In this document: one piece after another, positions 9,489 to 18,008 of the stretch
Numbering within the stretch: position 1 is the stretch's first letter
Layout: each line of letters begins with the position of its first letter
DNA from: Methylobacterium sp. WL1
GTDB taxonomy: Bacteria; Pseudomonadota; Alphaproteobacteria; Rhizobiales; Beijerinckiaceae
DNA length: 64,000 bases
Direction of reading: 5' to 3'
Assembly (NCBI RefSeq): GCF_008000895.1
Contig: NZ_CP042823.1
Location: 3,562,001 to 3,626,000, forward strand
Translations under genes and position numbers: made by a program
Notes under the pieces: model-generated
What the model was told of the DNA's origin: nothing
The model's database searches: none
What the model saw: only the letters and a program-made list of their open reading frames with translations

Positions 9489-9908
9489 TCAATCGTCCCG
9501 ATAGACCTTCTCGCGGCGCTCGTGCCGCTCCTGGGCTTCGAGCGACAGGGTCGCGATCGGCCGGGCATCGAGGCGGCGGAGCGAGATCGGCTCGCCGGTC
9601 TCCTCGCAGAAGCCGTAGGACCCATCCTCGAGGCGGGCGAGCGCCGCGTCGATCTTGCCGGTGAGCTTGCGCTGGCGGTCGCGCGCCCGCAGCTCGATCG
9701 CACGGTCGGTCTCCGAGGAGGCGCGGTCGGCGAGATCGGGGTGGTTCTCGTTCTCGCTCTGCAGCGCGACGAGCGTATCCTGCGCCTCACGCAGGATGTC
9801 GCTCTTCCAGCTCAGGAGCTTGCGCCGGAAGTACTCGCGCTGCCGGTCGTTCATGAAGGGCTCGTCGTCGGACGGGACGTAGCCGTCCTCCAGCGTCACC
9901 TTCGCCAT
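9489..9908 (-). CDS. dksA: DksA/TraR-family RNA polymerase-binding regulator
   Basis: This 139-residue protein matches DksA: an N-terminal segment, a coiled coil (about residues 20-90) and a C-terminal globular domain. DksA binds the RNA polymerase secondary channel and works with ppGpp in the stringent response. The zinc finger is degraded: only the first cysteine of the usual four is left (YGFCEETGEPISLRRLDARP near residue 101), as is typical of alphaproteobacterial DksA. The coiled-coil tip is not clearly DxxDxA. It converges with the TadG gene. Confidence 0.88.
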   Translation of the reverse strand: MAKVTLEDGYVPSDDEPFMNDRQREYFRRKLLSWKSDILREAQDTLVALQSENENHPDLADRASSETDRAIELRARDRQRKLTGKIDAALARLEDGSYGFCEETGEPISLRRLDARPIATLSLEAQERHERREKVYRDD

Positions 9909-10180
9909 GCGTCACCCTCGCTGGATCGTAACCGCCCACCAGGGGATGGCCGGTGTGCGGCGATAACGTGAGGTGCCGTATAGTCGAGGTGCTTAATCGC
10001 GACAACGCGCAGCGTCGCAGGGCTTGGATGTTGTCTCGAATGCGTGGCCCCCTGCGGCAAACAAGCCACGGTCTAGAGCGTCCAGTTCAAAGCTGGTCGC
10101 CGGCATTTCAAAAAAGGTGATGGAAAATCAAGGGCCGAGCGCATCACCCTGTTCCGGTATCCGGGACGGGACGGCCGGGC

Positions 10181-11197
10181 TTAGTCCGCCGAAAACGTCC
10201 GCAGGTGAACGATTGCGGCGGCGATCTCGTCCGTCAACGCTCGGGCGAGCGGCAGCCGATAGTGAGTTTGATCGAAAAACAGATCCGGATCGCCGGCGTC
10301 CGGGCGCCCGGCACGTCCATCGATGACCGTATTCAGCGGATGAACGGCAAGCGCCGATCGGACTTCGGCGCGGCACGCCGCCTCGGCGACAGCCCGGGGG
10401 CTCCCGGCCGGCGGCTCGGCGCGGGCGTAGACCGGCGGAAACACCACCACCACGGCGGTCCTGGGCGGGATCCGCGCGAGTTCGGCCCGCAACCGGTCGG
10501 CCACCGGGAACGGACCGCCATGATGCGGCTCCGTCTCGGGGCCGACCGGCCGCTCCAGCGCCGCCTTCTTGGCCGGATCACGGCCGAACCCCTGGCTCAG
10601 GTAGTTCGACTCGTAATCCCACCAGCCGTCGGACGCGGCCTGCTTGTGGCGCGGGTTCAGGAGCCAGCCGAGGCGGTTGATCGTCTCCTGGGCGGCGGTG
10701 AAGCGCAGCAGGCCCTTGAGATACGTCTGCCAGTCGCCGACCAGCCAGTACGGGAAGCCGTGCTCGCTCGGGAATGACGGGTCGTCGGAGCACCAGAACG
10801 CATCGGCCGACAGCACGATCGCCTCGGGCCTGGCGTGGTGCTTCAGATACCAGCCCAGCAGCGCGAACTGCTCGGACGGCCCAGTGGCCGGCACCGACAG
10901 CTGCACGAACGGGATACCGGTGAGCCGGGTCAGCGATGCCGGCTCGATCAATTGGATGTGGGAATTGCCGATCACCGCGCCCGCATAGGCCGGGTCGCGG
11001 CCACGCACAGCCGAGGCGGTGCGCGGCCCCTGCGGACGGACGGCGCCGCGGGACAGCAGCGTCGAGCGGCCGGTATCGTAGGGATCAACCAGCACCGCCA
11101 GCCCGAGATAGGCCGCAAACAGCCCGGCCATCGCCAGCAGCACGGTGCGGACGAAAGCGCGCCAGGCCCGATCCTGTGGGGGGTGAGCGAGCGCCAT
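10181..11197 (-). CDS. SGNH-like protein partnered with MBOAT acyltransferase
   Basis: This 338-residue protein has one N-terminal membrane helix and an extracytoplasmic SGNH/AlgX-AlgJ-like domain. The block GNSHIQLIEP near residues 77-86 looks like a nucleophile/oxyanion block, and DQTHYR near 307-312 supplies the Asp-x-x-His pair. It starts at ATG 11197, two bases past the stop of the MBOAT gene, so the two are one operon. In alginate and cellulose systems such a pair moves acetyl groups from the cytoplasm onto a polymer outside; this role is inferred from the pairing. The acceptor polymer is not apparent in the window. Confidence 0.75.
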   Translation of the reverse strand: MALAHPPQDRAWRAFVRTVLLAMAGLFAAYLGLAVLVDPYDTGRSTLLSRGAVRPQGPRTASAVRGRDPAYAGAVIGNSHIQLIEPASLTRLTGIPFVQLSVPATGPSEQFALLGWYLKHHARPEAIVLSADAFWCSDDPSFPSEHGFPYWLVGDWQTYLKGLLRFTAAQETINRLGWLLNPRHKQAASDGWWDYESNYLSQGFGRDPAKKAALERPVGPETEPHHGGPFPVADRLRAELARIPPRTAVVVVFPPVYARAEPPAGSPRAVAEAACRAEVRSALAVHPLNTVIDGRAGRPDAGDPDLFFDQTHYRLPLARALTDEIAAAIVHLRTFSAD

Positions 11198-11199
11198 CC

Positions 11200-12573
11200 T
11201 CAGAACTGGAAGTAGATGAACTCGTAGTTCGCATCGTCCCCGATCTTCAGGAGGACGACGACGAACAGGAGCGCGAAGCCGAAGGCCAGGATGCGCCTGG
11301 GCGGCAGGCGATGCACCGCCGCCCAGGCGGTCGGGCCCACCGTGGCGACCAGGGCCGCCACCGCGATGGTGCGCCACTTGAAGCCCGAGCCGTGGGGCGC
11401 GAGGCCGAACAGGCCCTTGAAGATCGCGAGCGCCGCCTCGAAGCTCGTCGCCCGGAACAGCACCCAGGTCAGCATCACGAACAGGCTGGTCAGCAGCCAA
11501 CCCAGCGGCGCCGGCACGCTCAGGCGCGTCCGGCGGGCCAGGACCCCGGCGCCGAGGCCGAGGCCATGCAAGGCGCCCCAGGCCAGGAAGGTCAGTCCCG
11601 CCCCGTGCCAGAGGCCGCCCAGCGTCATGGTGGCGGCCAGCGCCCCGACCTGGCGCGGCAGGCCGCGCCGGTTTCCGCCCAGGGGGATGTAGAGGTAGTC
11701 GCGCAGGAACCGCGACAGGGTCATGTGCCAGCGGCGCCAGAAGTCGCGCAGCGAGGTGGCGCGATAGGGCGCATCGAAATTCTGCGGCAGGACCAGCCCG
11801 AACAGCAGCGCGATGCCGAGCGCCATGTCGGTGTAGCCGGAGAAGTCGAAATAGATCTGGAAGGTGAAGCCCAGCGTCGCCTGCCACGCCTCCGCGACGG
11901 TGACGACCTTGCCGGCAGCCGCCGCCTGGAACACGGGGTTCACGTAAGCCGCGAGGGGATCACCCAGGAACACCTTCTTGGCGAGCCCGACCGTGAGCAG
12001 CATCAGCCCGCGCGCGAAGCGCTCGGCGGCGTCTGGCCGCGCGTAGGGCCGCTCGTCGAACTGGTGCATGATCTCGCTCCAGCGCACGAGCGGGCCGGCG
12101 AGAACCTGCGGAAAGAACGCGATGTAGAGGGCGTATCTGGTCAGCCCGAAGGCCGGCGCCCGGCCGGCCCGCAGGTCGGCGAGATACATGATGTGGTGGA
12201 AGGTGAAGAACGAGATGCCGAGCGGCAGGGCCAGCCCGAGCCGTGGCGCCTCCAGACCCGGGATCAGGTTGGCGAGGTCGGCGAAGAAGTCGAGGTACTT
12301 GAACACCCCGAGCACCGCCAGGTTGGCCGCGATGGCGGCCGGGACCAGCCAGGGCCCGGGCCGGCGCCGATAGACCCACGCCACGCACCAGTTCGCCAGG
12401 ATCGAGCCGGCGAGCAGCGGCACGAACCGGACATCCCACCACCCGTAGAACACGAACGACAGGAGCACGAGCAGCGGCAGCCGCCAGGCCGGCGCCGCAC
12501 GCTCCACCAGCGCGTGCAGGATCAGCGCGGCCGGCAGGAAGGCGAGGAGGAAGACGAAGGAGTTGAACAGCAT
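11200..12573 (-). CDS. MBOAT-family O-acyltransferase (AlgI-like)
   Basis: This 457-residue multi-pass membrane protein contains the MBOAT signature DFWRRWHMTLSRFLRDYLY near residue 280 and the catalytic-histidine motif GLWHGAGLTF near 322. The start MLFNSFVFLLAFLP at 12573 is the usual N-terminus of AlgI-type proteins; an upstream in-frame ATG is less likely. MBOAT enzymes take acyl groups, usually acetyl, across the inner membrane for modification of exopolysaccharide or other cell-surface polymers. The SGNH-like gene just downstream is the expected partner. Confidence 0.9.
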   Translation of the reverse strand: MLFNSFVFLLAFLPAALILHALVERAAPAWRLPLLVLLSFVFYGWWDVRFVPLLAGSILANWCVAWVYRRRPGPWLVPAAIAANLAVLGVFKYLDFFADLANLIPGLEAPRLGLALPLGISFFTFHHIMYLADLRAGRAPAFGLTRYALYIAFFPQVLAGPLVRWSEIMHQFDERPYARPDAAERFARGLMLLTVGLAKKVFLGDPLAAYVNPVFQAAAAGKVVTVAEAWQATLGFTFQIYFDFSGYTDMALGIALLFGLVLPQNFDAPYRATSLRDFWRRWHMTLSRFLRDYLYIPLGGNRRGLPRQVGALAATMTLGGLWHGAGLTFLAWGALHGLGLGAGVLARRTRLSVPAPLGWLLTSLFVMLTWVLFRATSFEAALAIFKGLFGLAPHGSGFKWRTIAVAALVATVGPTAWAAVHRLPPRRILAFGFALLFVVVLLKIGDDANYEFIYFQF

Positions 12574-12674
12574 CGGGCGGGGCGGCGCGGAGGGGATGGA
12601 TGGGCCGCCGGTCACTCCGGGCGCGAGGCGCCCGCCTTGTCGGGGATCGCGGCGGGCCCGTCAATCGCCGACGC

Positions 12675-13922
12675 TCACCCCGCCCGCCGCCCCGCCTCGA
12701 TGGTCAGGCCGAGGCCAACTGAGCCGAACGTGTCGCCCTCTACCACCCGGGCCGCGGGCAGCGCGGCGGTGAGCGCGGTGCGCAGGTGCGGCAGCCCCGT
12801 GGAGCCGCCGGTGAGGAACAGCGCGTCGATCCGCTCCGGCCCGAGCTCGGCCTGGGCGAGGCAGCGGGCGATCCGGGCGGCGACCGCCCGGGCGAGGTCG
12901 CCGGTCTGCGTCGAGAGGGTGTCGCGGCTCACCACAGCCGTAAGACCGTGCTCGACCAGGCCGAGGTCGAGATCGGTCGTCCCGGCCTCGGAGGCGACGA
13001 TCTTCGCCCCCTCGACGGCGCCCGCCAGGGCGTGGCCGCGCTCGCCCTCGACGGCCGCGCGCAGTCGGGCGACGAGGTCCGGCTTCGCGCAATCGCGGAT
13101 CACCTCGTCGATCTCGCGCAGGGTCTTCGCATTGTAGAGGCGGTTGATCGCCGACCAGGTGGCAAGGTCGTGGAAATAGGCGTTCGGCACCGCGAGGTCG
13201 CCGCGCCGCATCGGGCTGCCGAGCCCCATCAGGGGCATCACGGTGCCGAGGCTGAGCTGCCGGTCGAAATCGGTGCCGCCGATGCGCACGCCGTCATTGG
13301 CCAGGATGTCGCCGGCCCGGTCCGGGCGGCCCCGCCGCTCCGGCGACAGCCGCACGATGGAAAAGTCCGACGTGCCGCCGCCGATATCGGCGATCAGCGC
13401 GATCTCCTCCGAGCGGACCTGCCGCTCGTAGTCGAGCGCCGCGGCGATCGGCTCGTACTGGAACGAGACCTCGCGGAAGCCGACGTCCCGGGCGATGTCG
13501 CGCAGCGTGTCCTCGGCCCGCCGGTCGGCTTCCGGGTCGCCATCGACGAAATGCACCGGCCGACCGTGGACCACGGTGTCGAGGTTTTGCCCGCAGGCCG
13601 CCTCGGCACGCGCCTTCACGGCCGAAAGGTAGCGGGCGATCACGTCGCGCAGGCGCAGGCGCTCGCGGCCGACCGGGGTCGCCTCGTCCATCAGCGGCGT
13701 GCCGAGGACGGATTTCAGCCCGCGCATCAGCCGGCCGGCATGGCCGTCGACGTAGGCCGCGGTGGCGGCCCGGCCGATCAGCGGCGCCTCGCCCGGTTCG
13801 AAGAAGATCGCGCTGGGGATGGTCCGGTGCGCGCCCTCGAGCGGCAGCAGGGCCGGTCCCGCCGCCGCGAGATGCCCCAGGGTGGTGTTCGACGTGCCGA
13901 AATCGAGGCCGCAGGCCGCCAT
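12675..13922 (-). CDS. yegD: Hsp70-family ATPase, YegD-like
   Basis: This 415-residue protein has only the actin/Hsp70 ATPase fold: phosphate 1 motif GLDFGTSNTTLG at residues 5-16, phosphate 2 motif LIADIGGGTSDFS near 195, and adenosine motif LFLTGGSTGLPHLR near 370. It lacks the substrate-binding domain of DnaK, as is normal for YegD proteins. The function of YegD is poorly defined. It is divergent from the HerA-like ATPase gene with a 165-base gap, so the two may share a regulatory region. Confidence 0.85.
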   Translation of the reverse strand: MAACGLDFGTSNTTLGHLAAAGPALLPLEGAHRTIPSAIFFEPGEAPLIGRAATAAYVDGHAGRLMRGLKSVLGTPLMDEATPVGRERLRLRDVIARYLSAVKARAEAACGQNLDTVVHGRPVHFVDGDPEADRRAEDTLRDIARDVGFREVSFQYEPIAAALDYERQVRSEEIALIADIGGGTSDFSIVRLSPERRGRPDRAGDILANDGVRIGGTDFDRQLSLGTVMPLMGLGSPMRRGDLAVPNAYFHDLATWSAINRLYNAKTLREIDEVIRDCAKPDLVARLRAAVEGERGHALAGAVEGAKIVASEAGTTDLDLGLVEHGLTAVVSRDTLSTQTGDLARAVAARIARCLAQAELGPERIDALFLTGGSTGLPHLRTALTAALPAARVVEGDTFGSVGLGLTIEAGRRAG

Positions 13923-14087
13923 CGCGTGAGGGATCCGGTTTTTTTCGAGGGAGGGCGGGCCCTACAGGGCGGCGGCGTCCGGGTCCAGCGCCGCCGCGGC
14001 ATTGCAGCCGCGCGGCAGCACTGCGGGAAGCGTGGACAGCGCGTCCGGGGGGCACCCGGATCCGGTTCCGGCATGCTATGGAGCGCC

Positions 14088-15584
14088 ATGCGTTCCGATA
14101 TCGATCTCGGCCTGACCGGCGAGCGCCCGGCGCTCCTCGACCTCACCGAACTGCTGGCCACGCGGCTCCTGGTCCAGGGCAACTCGGGCTCCGGCAAGTC
14201 GCACCTGCTCCGGCGCCTGCTGGAGCAGAGCGCGGGCCTCGTGCAGCAGGCGGTGATCGACCCGGAGGGCGACTTCGCCAGCCTCGCCGATCGCTACGGC
14301 CACGTCGTGGTGGAAGCCGATGGCGACGACGTCGCGCTCCAGCGCATCGCCGCCCGGGTGCGCACGCACCGGGTGTCGGTGGTGTTGTCGCTCGAGAACC
14401 TCGACGCCGAGGGCCAGATGCGCGCCGCCGCGGCGTTCCTGGGCGGCCTGTTCGACGCCGACCGGGACCATTGGTACCCGATGCTGGTGGCGGTGGACGA
14501 GGCGCAGCTCTTCGCCCCGGCCGCGGCCGGCGAGGTCTCGGACGAGGCCCGGCGCCTTTCGCTCGGCGCCATGACCAACCTGATGTGCCGCGGCCGCAAG
14601 CGCGGGCTCGCGGGCGTGATCGCCACGCAGCGCCTCGCCAAGCTCGCCAAGAACGTGGCGGCCGAGGCCTCCAACTTCCTGATGGGCCGGACCTTCCTGG
14701 ACATCGACATGGCTCGCGCCGCCGACCTGCTCGGGCTGGAGCGCCGCCAAGCCGAGACGTTCCGCGACCTGCCGCGCGGACATTTCGTGGCGTTGGGGCC
14801 GGCCCTGTCGCGACGGCCGCTCACCATCGCGGTGGGTCCGACCCTGACGGTGAGCCGGTCGTCCTCGCCGGTGCTCGTCCCCCTCCCCGACCCGACCGAG
14901 GATGCGCGGGCGCTGATCCTCACGGCGAGCCCAGCCGACAGCCTGGCGCCGCCGATGCCGCGCCCGAAGCCGCGCCCGGTGGCGGCCCCGGACGTCCTGG
15001 TCCAGCTCGCGAGCTACCGCCCGCCGGCCCCGCCGGAGGAGCCCGAAGAGGAGCCGATGGACCCGGAGGCGCGGGAGGCCGCGCTCGCCGAGGTCCTGGC
15101 CTCGGTGCTGGCCGATGCGGATGCCGCCGCCTGCACCCCCGCGACGCTCTATCAGGACTTCACCGTCCGCTGCCGCATCCGGCGCCTGCGCGGCGACACG
15201 ATGGGACTGCCGGAGTTCAAGCGCCGGCTCGCCGTGGCCCGGGCCGAGGCGGGCGGCGCGGTCGCCGACAACTCCACCTGGGAGCGGGCCCAAGCGATTG
15301 CGGCCGGATTGCCGGATGACCTGGCCGGCCTGTTCCTGGTGGTCGCCCGCGCGGCGATCGAGGGCGCGCCCTGCCCCACCGACGCGATGCTGGCCGACGC
15401 CTACGGCACCAGCTCGGGCGGCCGTGCCCGGCGGATGCTGGCCTACCTCGAGGAGCGCGGCGCGATCGTCACCCGCAAGGATCTGCGCGGCGCGCCGATC
15501 ATCGCGGTCCCCGATCTCGCCGTCGAGACCGGCCCGGGCGAGCCCCAGATGCTGCCGACCGGGCCGAAGCGGCGGGCGGGGTAG
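14088..15584 (+). CDS. HerA/VirB4-like ATP-binding protein (DUF87 type)
   Basis: This 498-residue protein has a Walker A motif, GNSGSGKSH, near residue 31, and a Walker B segment, LVAVDEAQLFAP, near 134. An arginine-rich stretch (CRGRKRGLAGVIATQR) follows, typical of HerA/FtsK-class P-loop ATPases. A proline-rich linker (about residues 285-325) leads to a C-terminal region resembling a helix-turn-helix (DAYGTSSGGRARRMLAYLEERG). ATG at 14088 is supported by GGAG at 14080-14083. No NurA nuclease partner is next to it. A DNA-translocation or helicase role is inferred from family. Confidence 0.75.
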   Translation: MRSDIDLGLTGERPALLDLTELLATRLLVQGNSGSGKSHLLRRLLEQSAGLVQQAVIDPEGDFASLADRYGHVVVEADGDDVALQRIAARVRTHRVSVVLSLENLDAEGQMRAAAAFLGGLFDADRDHWYPMLVAVDEAQLFAPAAAGEVSDEARRLSLGAMTNLMCRGRKRGLAGVIATQRLAKLAKNVAAEASNFLMGRTFLDIDMARAADLLGLERRQAETFRDLPRGHFVALGPALSRRPLTIAVGPTLTVSRSSSPVLVPLPDPTEDARALILTASPADSLAPPMPRPKPRPVAAPDVLVQLASYRPPAPPEEPEEEPMDPEAREAALAEVLASVLADADAAACTPATLYQDFTVRCRIRRLRGDTMGLPEFKRRLAVARAEAGGAVADNSTWERAQAIAAGLPDDLAGLFLVVARAAIEGAPCPTDAMLADAYGTSSGGRARRMLAYLEERGAIVTRKDLRGAPIIAVPDLAVETGPGEPQMLPTGPKRRAG

Positions 15585-15619
15585 CGGCGGCGAGCCCTAC
15601 GGGGTCTCCAAAACTCCCC

Positions 15620-15730
15620 CCTCATCCTGAGGTGCCGGAGCGAAGCGGAGGCCTCGAAGGAGCCCTCCAGCCAGCCGCGCGATCCCTGGAGGGCTCCTTC
15701 GAGGCTGCTCCGCAGCACCTCAGGATGAGG
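15620..15730. repeat. Nested inverted repeat (CTCATCCTGAGG family)
   Basis: The outer arms CCTCATCCTGAGGTGC (15620-15635) and GCACCTCAGGATGAGG (15715-15730) are perfect 16-base complements. Inside them, GCCTCGAAGGAGCCCTCCAG (15651-15670) and its exact complement (15686-15705) form a second 20-base stem. The whole could fold as one long cruciform or RNA hairpin. It lies between the convergent ends of the HerA-like gene and fliX and may end transcription in both directions. A half copy occurs near 1152. Confidence 0.85.
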
Positions 15731-15761
15731 TGGTTGATGGGAGCAGCGGTGAAAGTGGCGG

Positions 15762-16190
15762 TCAGGCGCTGCGCCGGCCTTCGAGCTTGGCGAGTTCCAC
15801 CGCGGCGCGCAGCTCGATCTCGGCCATGAGCCCGTCGAGGCGCGGATCCCCCGACGAGGCCGAGCGCTCGGCCAGGCGGCCGGCGATGGCGCGCAGGTCC
15901 TGCGGGGAGACGCGGCCACCGAGCATCGCGGCCTTGAGGCGGTCGAGGCCGTCGAGCAGGTCGTGGCCGCGCTTGGCCGTGCGCCGGCGGCGCTCCTGCG
16001 GCGTCTCGGTTTCGCCTTGAAGCAGCAGGACGGCATCGAGCCCCGCCAGGGTCGCCGCGGCGGCCGGCGCATTGGCGCCGGACGTGGAGGCCGGCGCCGC
16101 ATCGAGGCTGAAGCCGCGCCCGCCCTCGACCCGGGCCTTGGACGCGACGCCGCCGGCATTCTGGATCGGCTGGCGAGTGTCGACGCGCAT
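15762..16190 (-). CDS. fliX: Flagellar assembly regulator FliX
   Basis: This 142-residue protein matches FliX: a variable N-terminus beginning MRVDTRQPIQNAGG, then a helical C-terminal half including DLLDGLDRLKAAMLGGRV and LDGLMAEIELRAAVELAKLE. In Caulobacter FliX couples early flagellar assembly to the activity of FlbD, the sigma-54 activator of later flagellar genes. The divergent arrangement with flgI is as in Caulobacter. The start is ATG 16190. Confidence 0.85.
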   Translation of the reverse strand: MRVDTRQPIQNAGGVASKARVEGGRGFSLDAAPASTSGANAPAAAATLAGLDAVLLLQGETETPQERRRRTAKRGHDLLDGLDRLKAAMLGGRVSPQDLRAIAGRLAERSASSGDPRLDGLMAEIELRAAVELAKLEGRRSA

Positions 16191-16248
16191 GATCGTGTTC
16201 GTGTCGCTCCGGGCGCTCCTGCGCTGCCTGGACTCTCGGCTGGCACGG

Positions 16249-16263
16249 TTAAGCACCGGTAAA
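16249..16263 (-). promoter_or_regulatory. Possible CtrA-like half site upstream of fliX
   Basis: TTAA-N7-TAAA lies about 60 bases upstream of the fliX start, one mismatch from the CtrA consensus TTAA-N7-TTAA. CtrA controls early flagellar genes in many alphaproteobacteria. A 4+4 motif can occur by chance, so this is only a candidate. Confidence 0.3.
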
Positions 16264-16267
16264 CAGG

Positions 16268-16303
16268 CCGGCAGAACCTGCCGGGTCGGCAGGTTCGGTG
16301 CCG
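16268..16303. promoter_or_regulatory. FlbD/ftr-like palindromes upstream of flgI
   Basis: CCGGCAG-AAC-CTGCCGG (16268-16284) is a perfect 7-3-7 palindrome and is followed at once by a weaker one, CGGCA-N7-TGCCG (16287-16303). The same 7-3-7 palindrome occurs upstream of flgE at 24259-24275. Both lie at enhancer distance from a sigma-54 promoter. FlbD binding is inferred from position and from the resemblance to ftr elements. Confidence 0.6.
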
Positions 16304-16378
16304 GTCGACCACAATCGGCGGCCGCACGCCGGTTGGATAATGATATCTTTTCTCAATGGCTTAACGGAAAGGCCCGGC

Positions 16379-16394
16379 TGGCACGGGGCTGGCA
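16379..16394 (+). promoter_or_regulatory. Sigma-54 promoter of flgI
   Basis: TGGCACGGGGCTGGCA has the invariant GG and GC pairs at the correct spacing and the full TGGCACG -24 element; only the -12 element (TGGCA for TTGCA) departs by one base. Transcription would start near 16405, about 28 bases before the flgI ATG. Confidence 0.65.
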
Positions 16395-16432
16395 GGAGGG
16401 GGGCAGGTCCGTTCACCCGTGAAAAACCCGGC

Positions 16433-17572
16433 ATGCGCCCGAGCCACCCTATCAAGCTCCTCGGATCGGCCCTCGCGGCGCTCGTCGTCGGGGTGATGCT
16501 GACGGCAGCGGCCTCAGGCCCGGCGCTCGCCCTGTCGCGGGTGAAGGACCTGGCCTCCATCGAGGGCGTGCGGCAGAACCAGCTCGTCGGCTACGGCATC
16601 GTGGTCGGCCTCAACGGCACCGGCGACACCCTCAACAACATCCCGTTCACCAAGCAGTCGCTGCAGGCGATGCTGGAGCGGCTCGGGGTCAACACGCGGG
16701 GCGCCACGATGCGCACCCAGAACCTCGCCGCCGTGATGGTGACGGCGAGCCTGCCACCCTTCGCCGCCCAGGGCACCCGCATCGACGTGACGGTCTCGTC
16801 GCTCGGCGACGCGAAATCCCTTCAGGGCGGCACCCTGCTGGTGACGCCGCTGCTCGGCGCCGACGGCGAGGTCTACGCCCTCGCGCAGGGCTCGGTGGCG
16901 ATCGCGGGCTTCTCGGCCGAGGGCGACGCCGCCAAGATCACCCGGGGCGTGCCGACCAACGGCCGCATCTCCAACGGCGCCAACATCGAGCGCGAGATCG
17001 CGTTCAAGCTGAACGATGCCCGCGCCCTGCGGCTGTCCCTGCGCAACCCCGATTTCACCACCTCGAAGCGGATTGCCGCGGCGATCAACGACTTCATGGG
17101 CGCCGACACGGCCGAGCCGACCGACCCGGCCACGGTGACGATCCAGATCCCGGCCAAGTACAACGGCAACATGATCCGCCTGATCACCGAGGTGGAGCAG
17201 CTCAAGGTCGAGCCCGACCAGACCGCCCGGGTGGTGGTCGACGAGCGCTCCGGCATCATCGTGATGGGCCGCGACGTGCGGGTCTCCACGGTGGCGATCG
17301 CGCAGGGCAACCTCACGGTCACCATCAGCGAGCAGCCGCAGGTGAGTCAGCCGGCGCCCCTCTCCAACGGGCGCACCGCCGTGGTGCCGCGCACGAGCCT
17401 GAAGGTCGACACCGGCGACGGCAACAAGCTGGCGCTGGTCAAGGAGGGCGTGAGCCTGCGCGAGCTGGTCGATGGCCTGAACGCCCTCGGGGTCGGCCCC
17501 CGCGACCTGATCTCGATCCTCCAGGCGATCAAGACCGCCGGGGCGCTGCAGGCCGATATCGAACTGATGTGA
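16433..17572 (+). CDS. flgI: Flagellar P-ring protein FlgI
   Basis: This 379-residue protein starts with a Sec signal peptide (about residues 1-33, ending GPALALSRVKD) and continues with the highly conserved FlgI block RVKDLASIEGVRQNQLVGYG and GLNGTGDTLNN. FlgI forms the P ring around the rod in the periplasm. The length is normal. It heads a unit with cheL and the FlgN-like gene and lies downstream of a sigma-54 promoter. ATG 16433 is chosen because it begins the signal peptide. Confidence 0.95.
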   Translation: MRPSHPIKLLGSALAALVVGVMLTAAASGPALALSRVKDLASIEGVRQNQLVGYGIVVGLNGTGDTLNNIPFTKQSLQAMLERLGVNTRGATMRTQNLAAVMVTASLPPFAAQGTRIDVTVSSLGDAKSLQGGTLLVTPLLGADGEVYALAQGSVAIAGFSAEGDAAKITRGVPTNGRISNGANIEREIAFKLNDARALRLSLRNPDFTTSKRIAAAINDFMGADTAEPTDPATVTIQIPAKYNGNMIRLITEVEQLKVEPDQTARVVVDERSGIIVMGRDVRVSTVAIAQGNLTVTISEQPQVSQPAPLSNGRTAVVPRTSLKVDTGDGNKLALVKEGVSLRELVDGLNALGVGPRDLISILQAIKTAGALQADIELM

Positions 17573-17581
17573 TTGTCGCGT

Positions 17582-17622
17582 GCATCGTCCCGAACGGTGA
17601 GGGCCAGCTTTCGGGACGATGC
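17582..17622 (+). promoter_or_regulatory. 13-bp perfect hairpin between flgI and cheL
   Basis: GCATCGTCCCGAA (17582-17594) is the exact complement of TTCGGGACGATGC (17610-17622), with a 15-base loop. There is no T run after it, so it is more likely an RNA processing, stabilising or attenuating structure than a simple terminator. It would let flgI and the downstream genes be expressed at different levels. Confidence 0.6.
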
Positions 17623-17648
17623 CCTAGGACGGACTGGAGGGCCAAATC

Positions 17649-18008
17649 ATGCTGCCACTCGCCAACATCGCGGCCAACGCTGCCGCCGGCGTCGGGAAAT
17701 CCATCGCCACCAGCGTGTCCGACGGCATCCTGAAGACCGGCAACACCGCCAAGGCGCACAAGACCGCCACCGAGTTCGAGTCGATGTTCCTGGAGAACAG
17801 CCTCGACCGGATGATGCAGTCGGATGGGACCGAGGGCCCGCTCGGCGAGAACGGGACCGGCGGCGGCGTCTACCGATCGATGCTGACCAAGGAATACGCG
17901 GGACAGATCGTGAAGAGCGGCGGCATCGGCATCGCCGATTCCGTGTTTCGTGAGATCATGAAGATGCAGGGCGCGACCACCGATGGAGCCGGCAATGCAA
18001 AGGGCTGA
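17649..18008 (+). CDS. cheL: Rod-binding protein, CheL/FlgJ N-terminal type
   Basis: This 119-residue protein corresponds to the rod-binding domain of FlgJ without the muramidase domain, as usual in alphaproteobacteria (often called CheL). The conserved core is TEFESMFLENSLDRMM followed by GGGVYRSMLTKEYAGQI. It is thought to help rod assembly in the periplasm. GGAGG at 17635-17639 gives a good ribosome site for ATG 17649. Its end overlaps the start of the next gene. Confidence 0.88.
   Translation: MLPLANIAANAAAGVGKSIATSVSDGILKTGNTAKAHKTATEFESMFLENSLDRMMQSDGTEGPLGENGTGGGVYRSMLTKEYAGQIVKSGGIGIADSVFREIMKMQGATTDGAGNAKG

Noticed and set aside
9909..10180. 272-base region between dksA and the SGNH-like gene
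   Set aside because: Checked for small genes, tRNA and hairpins; nothing convincing was seen.
10936..13137. Open frame of 733 codons on the + strand opposite the MBOAT and Hsp70 genes
   Set aside because: Residue composition (Gln/Arg/Gly repeats) and lack of domains mark it as a shadow of two well-supported minus-strand genes.
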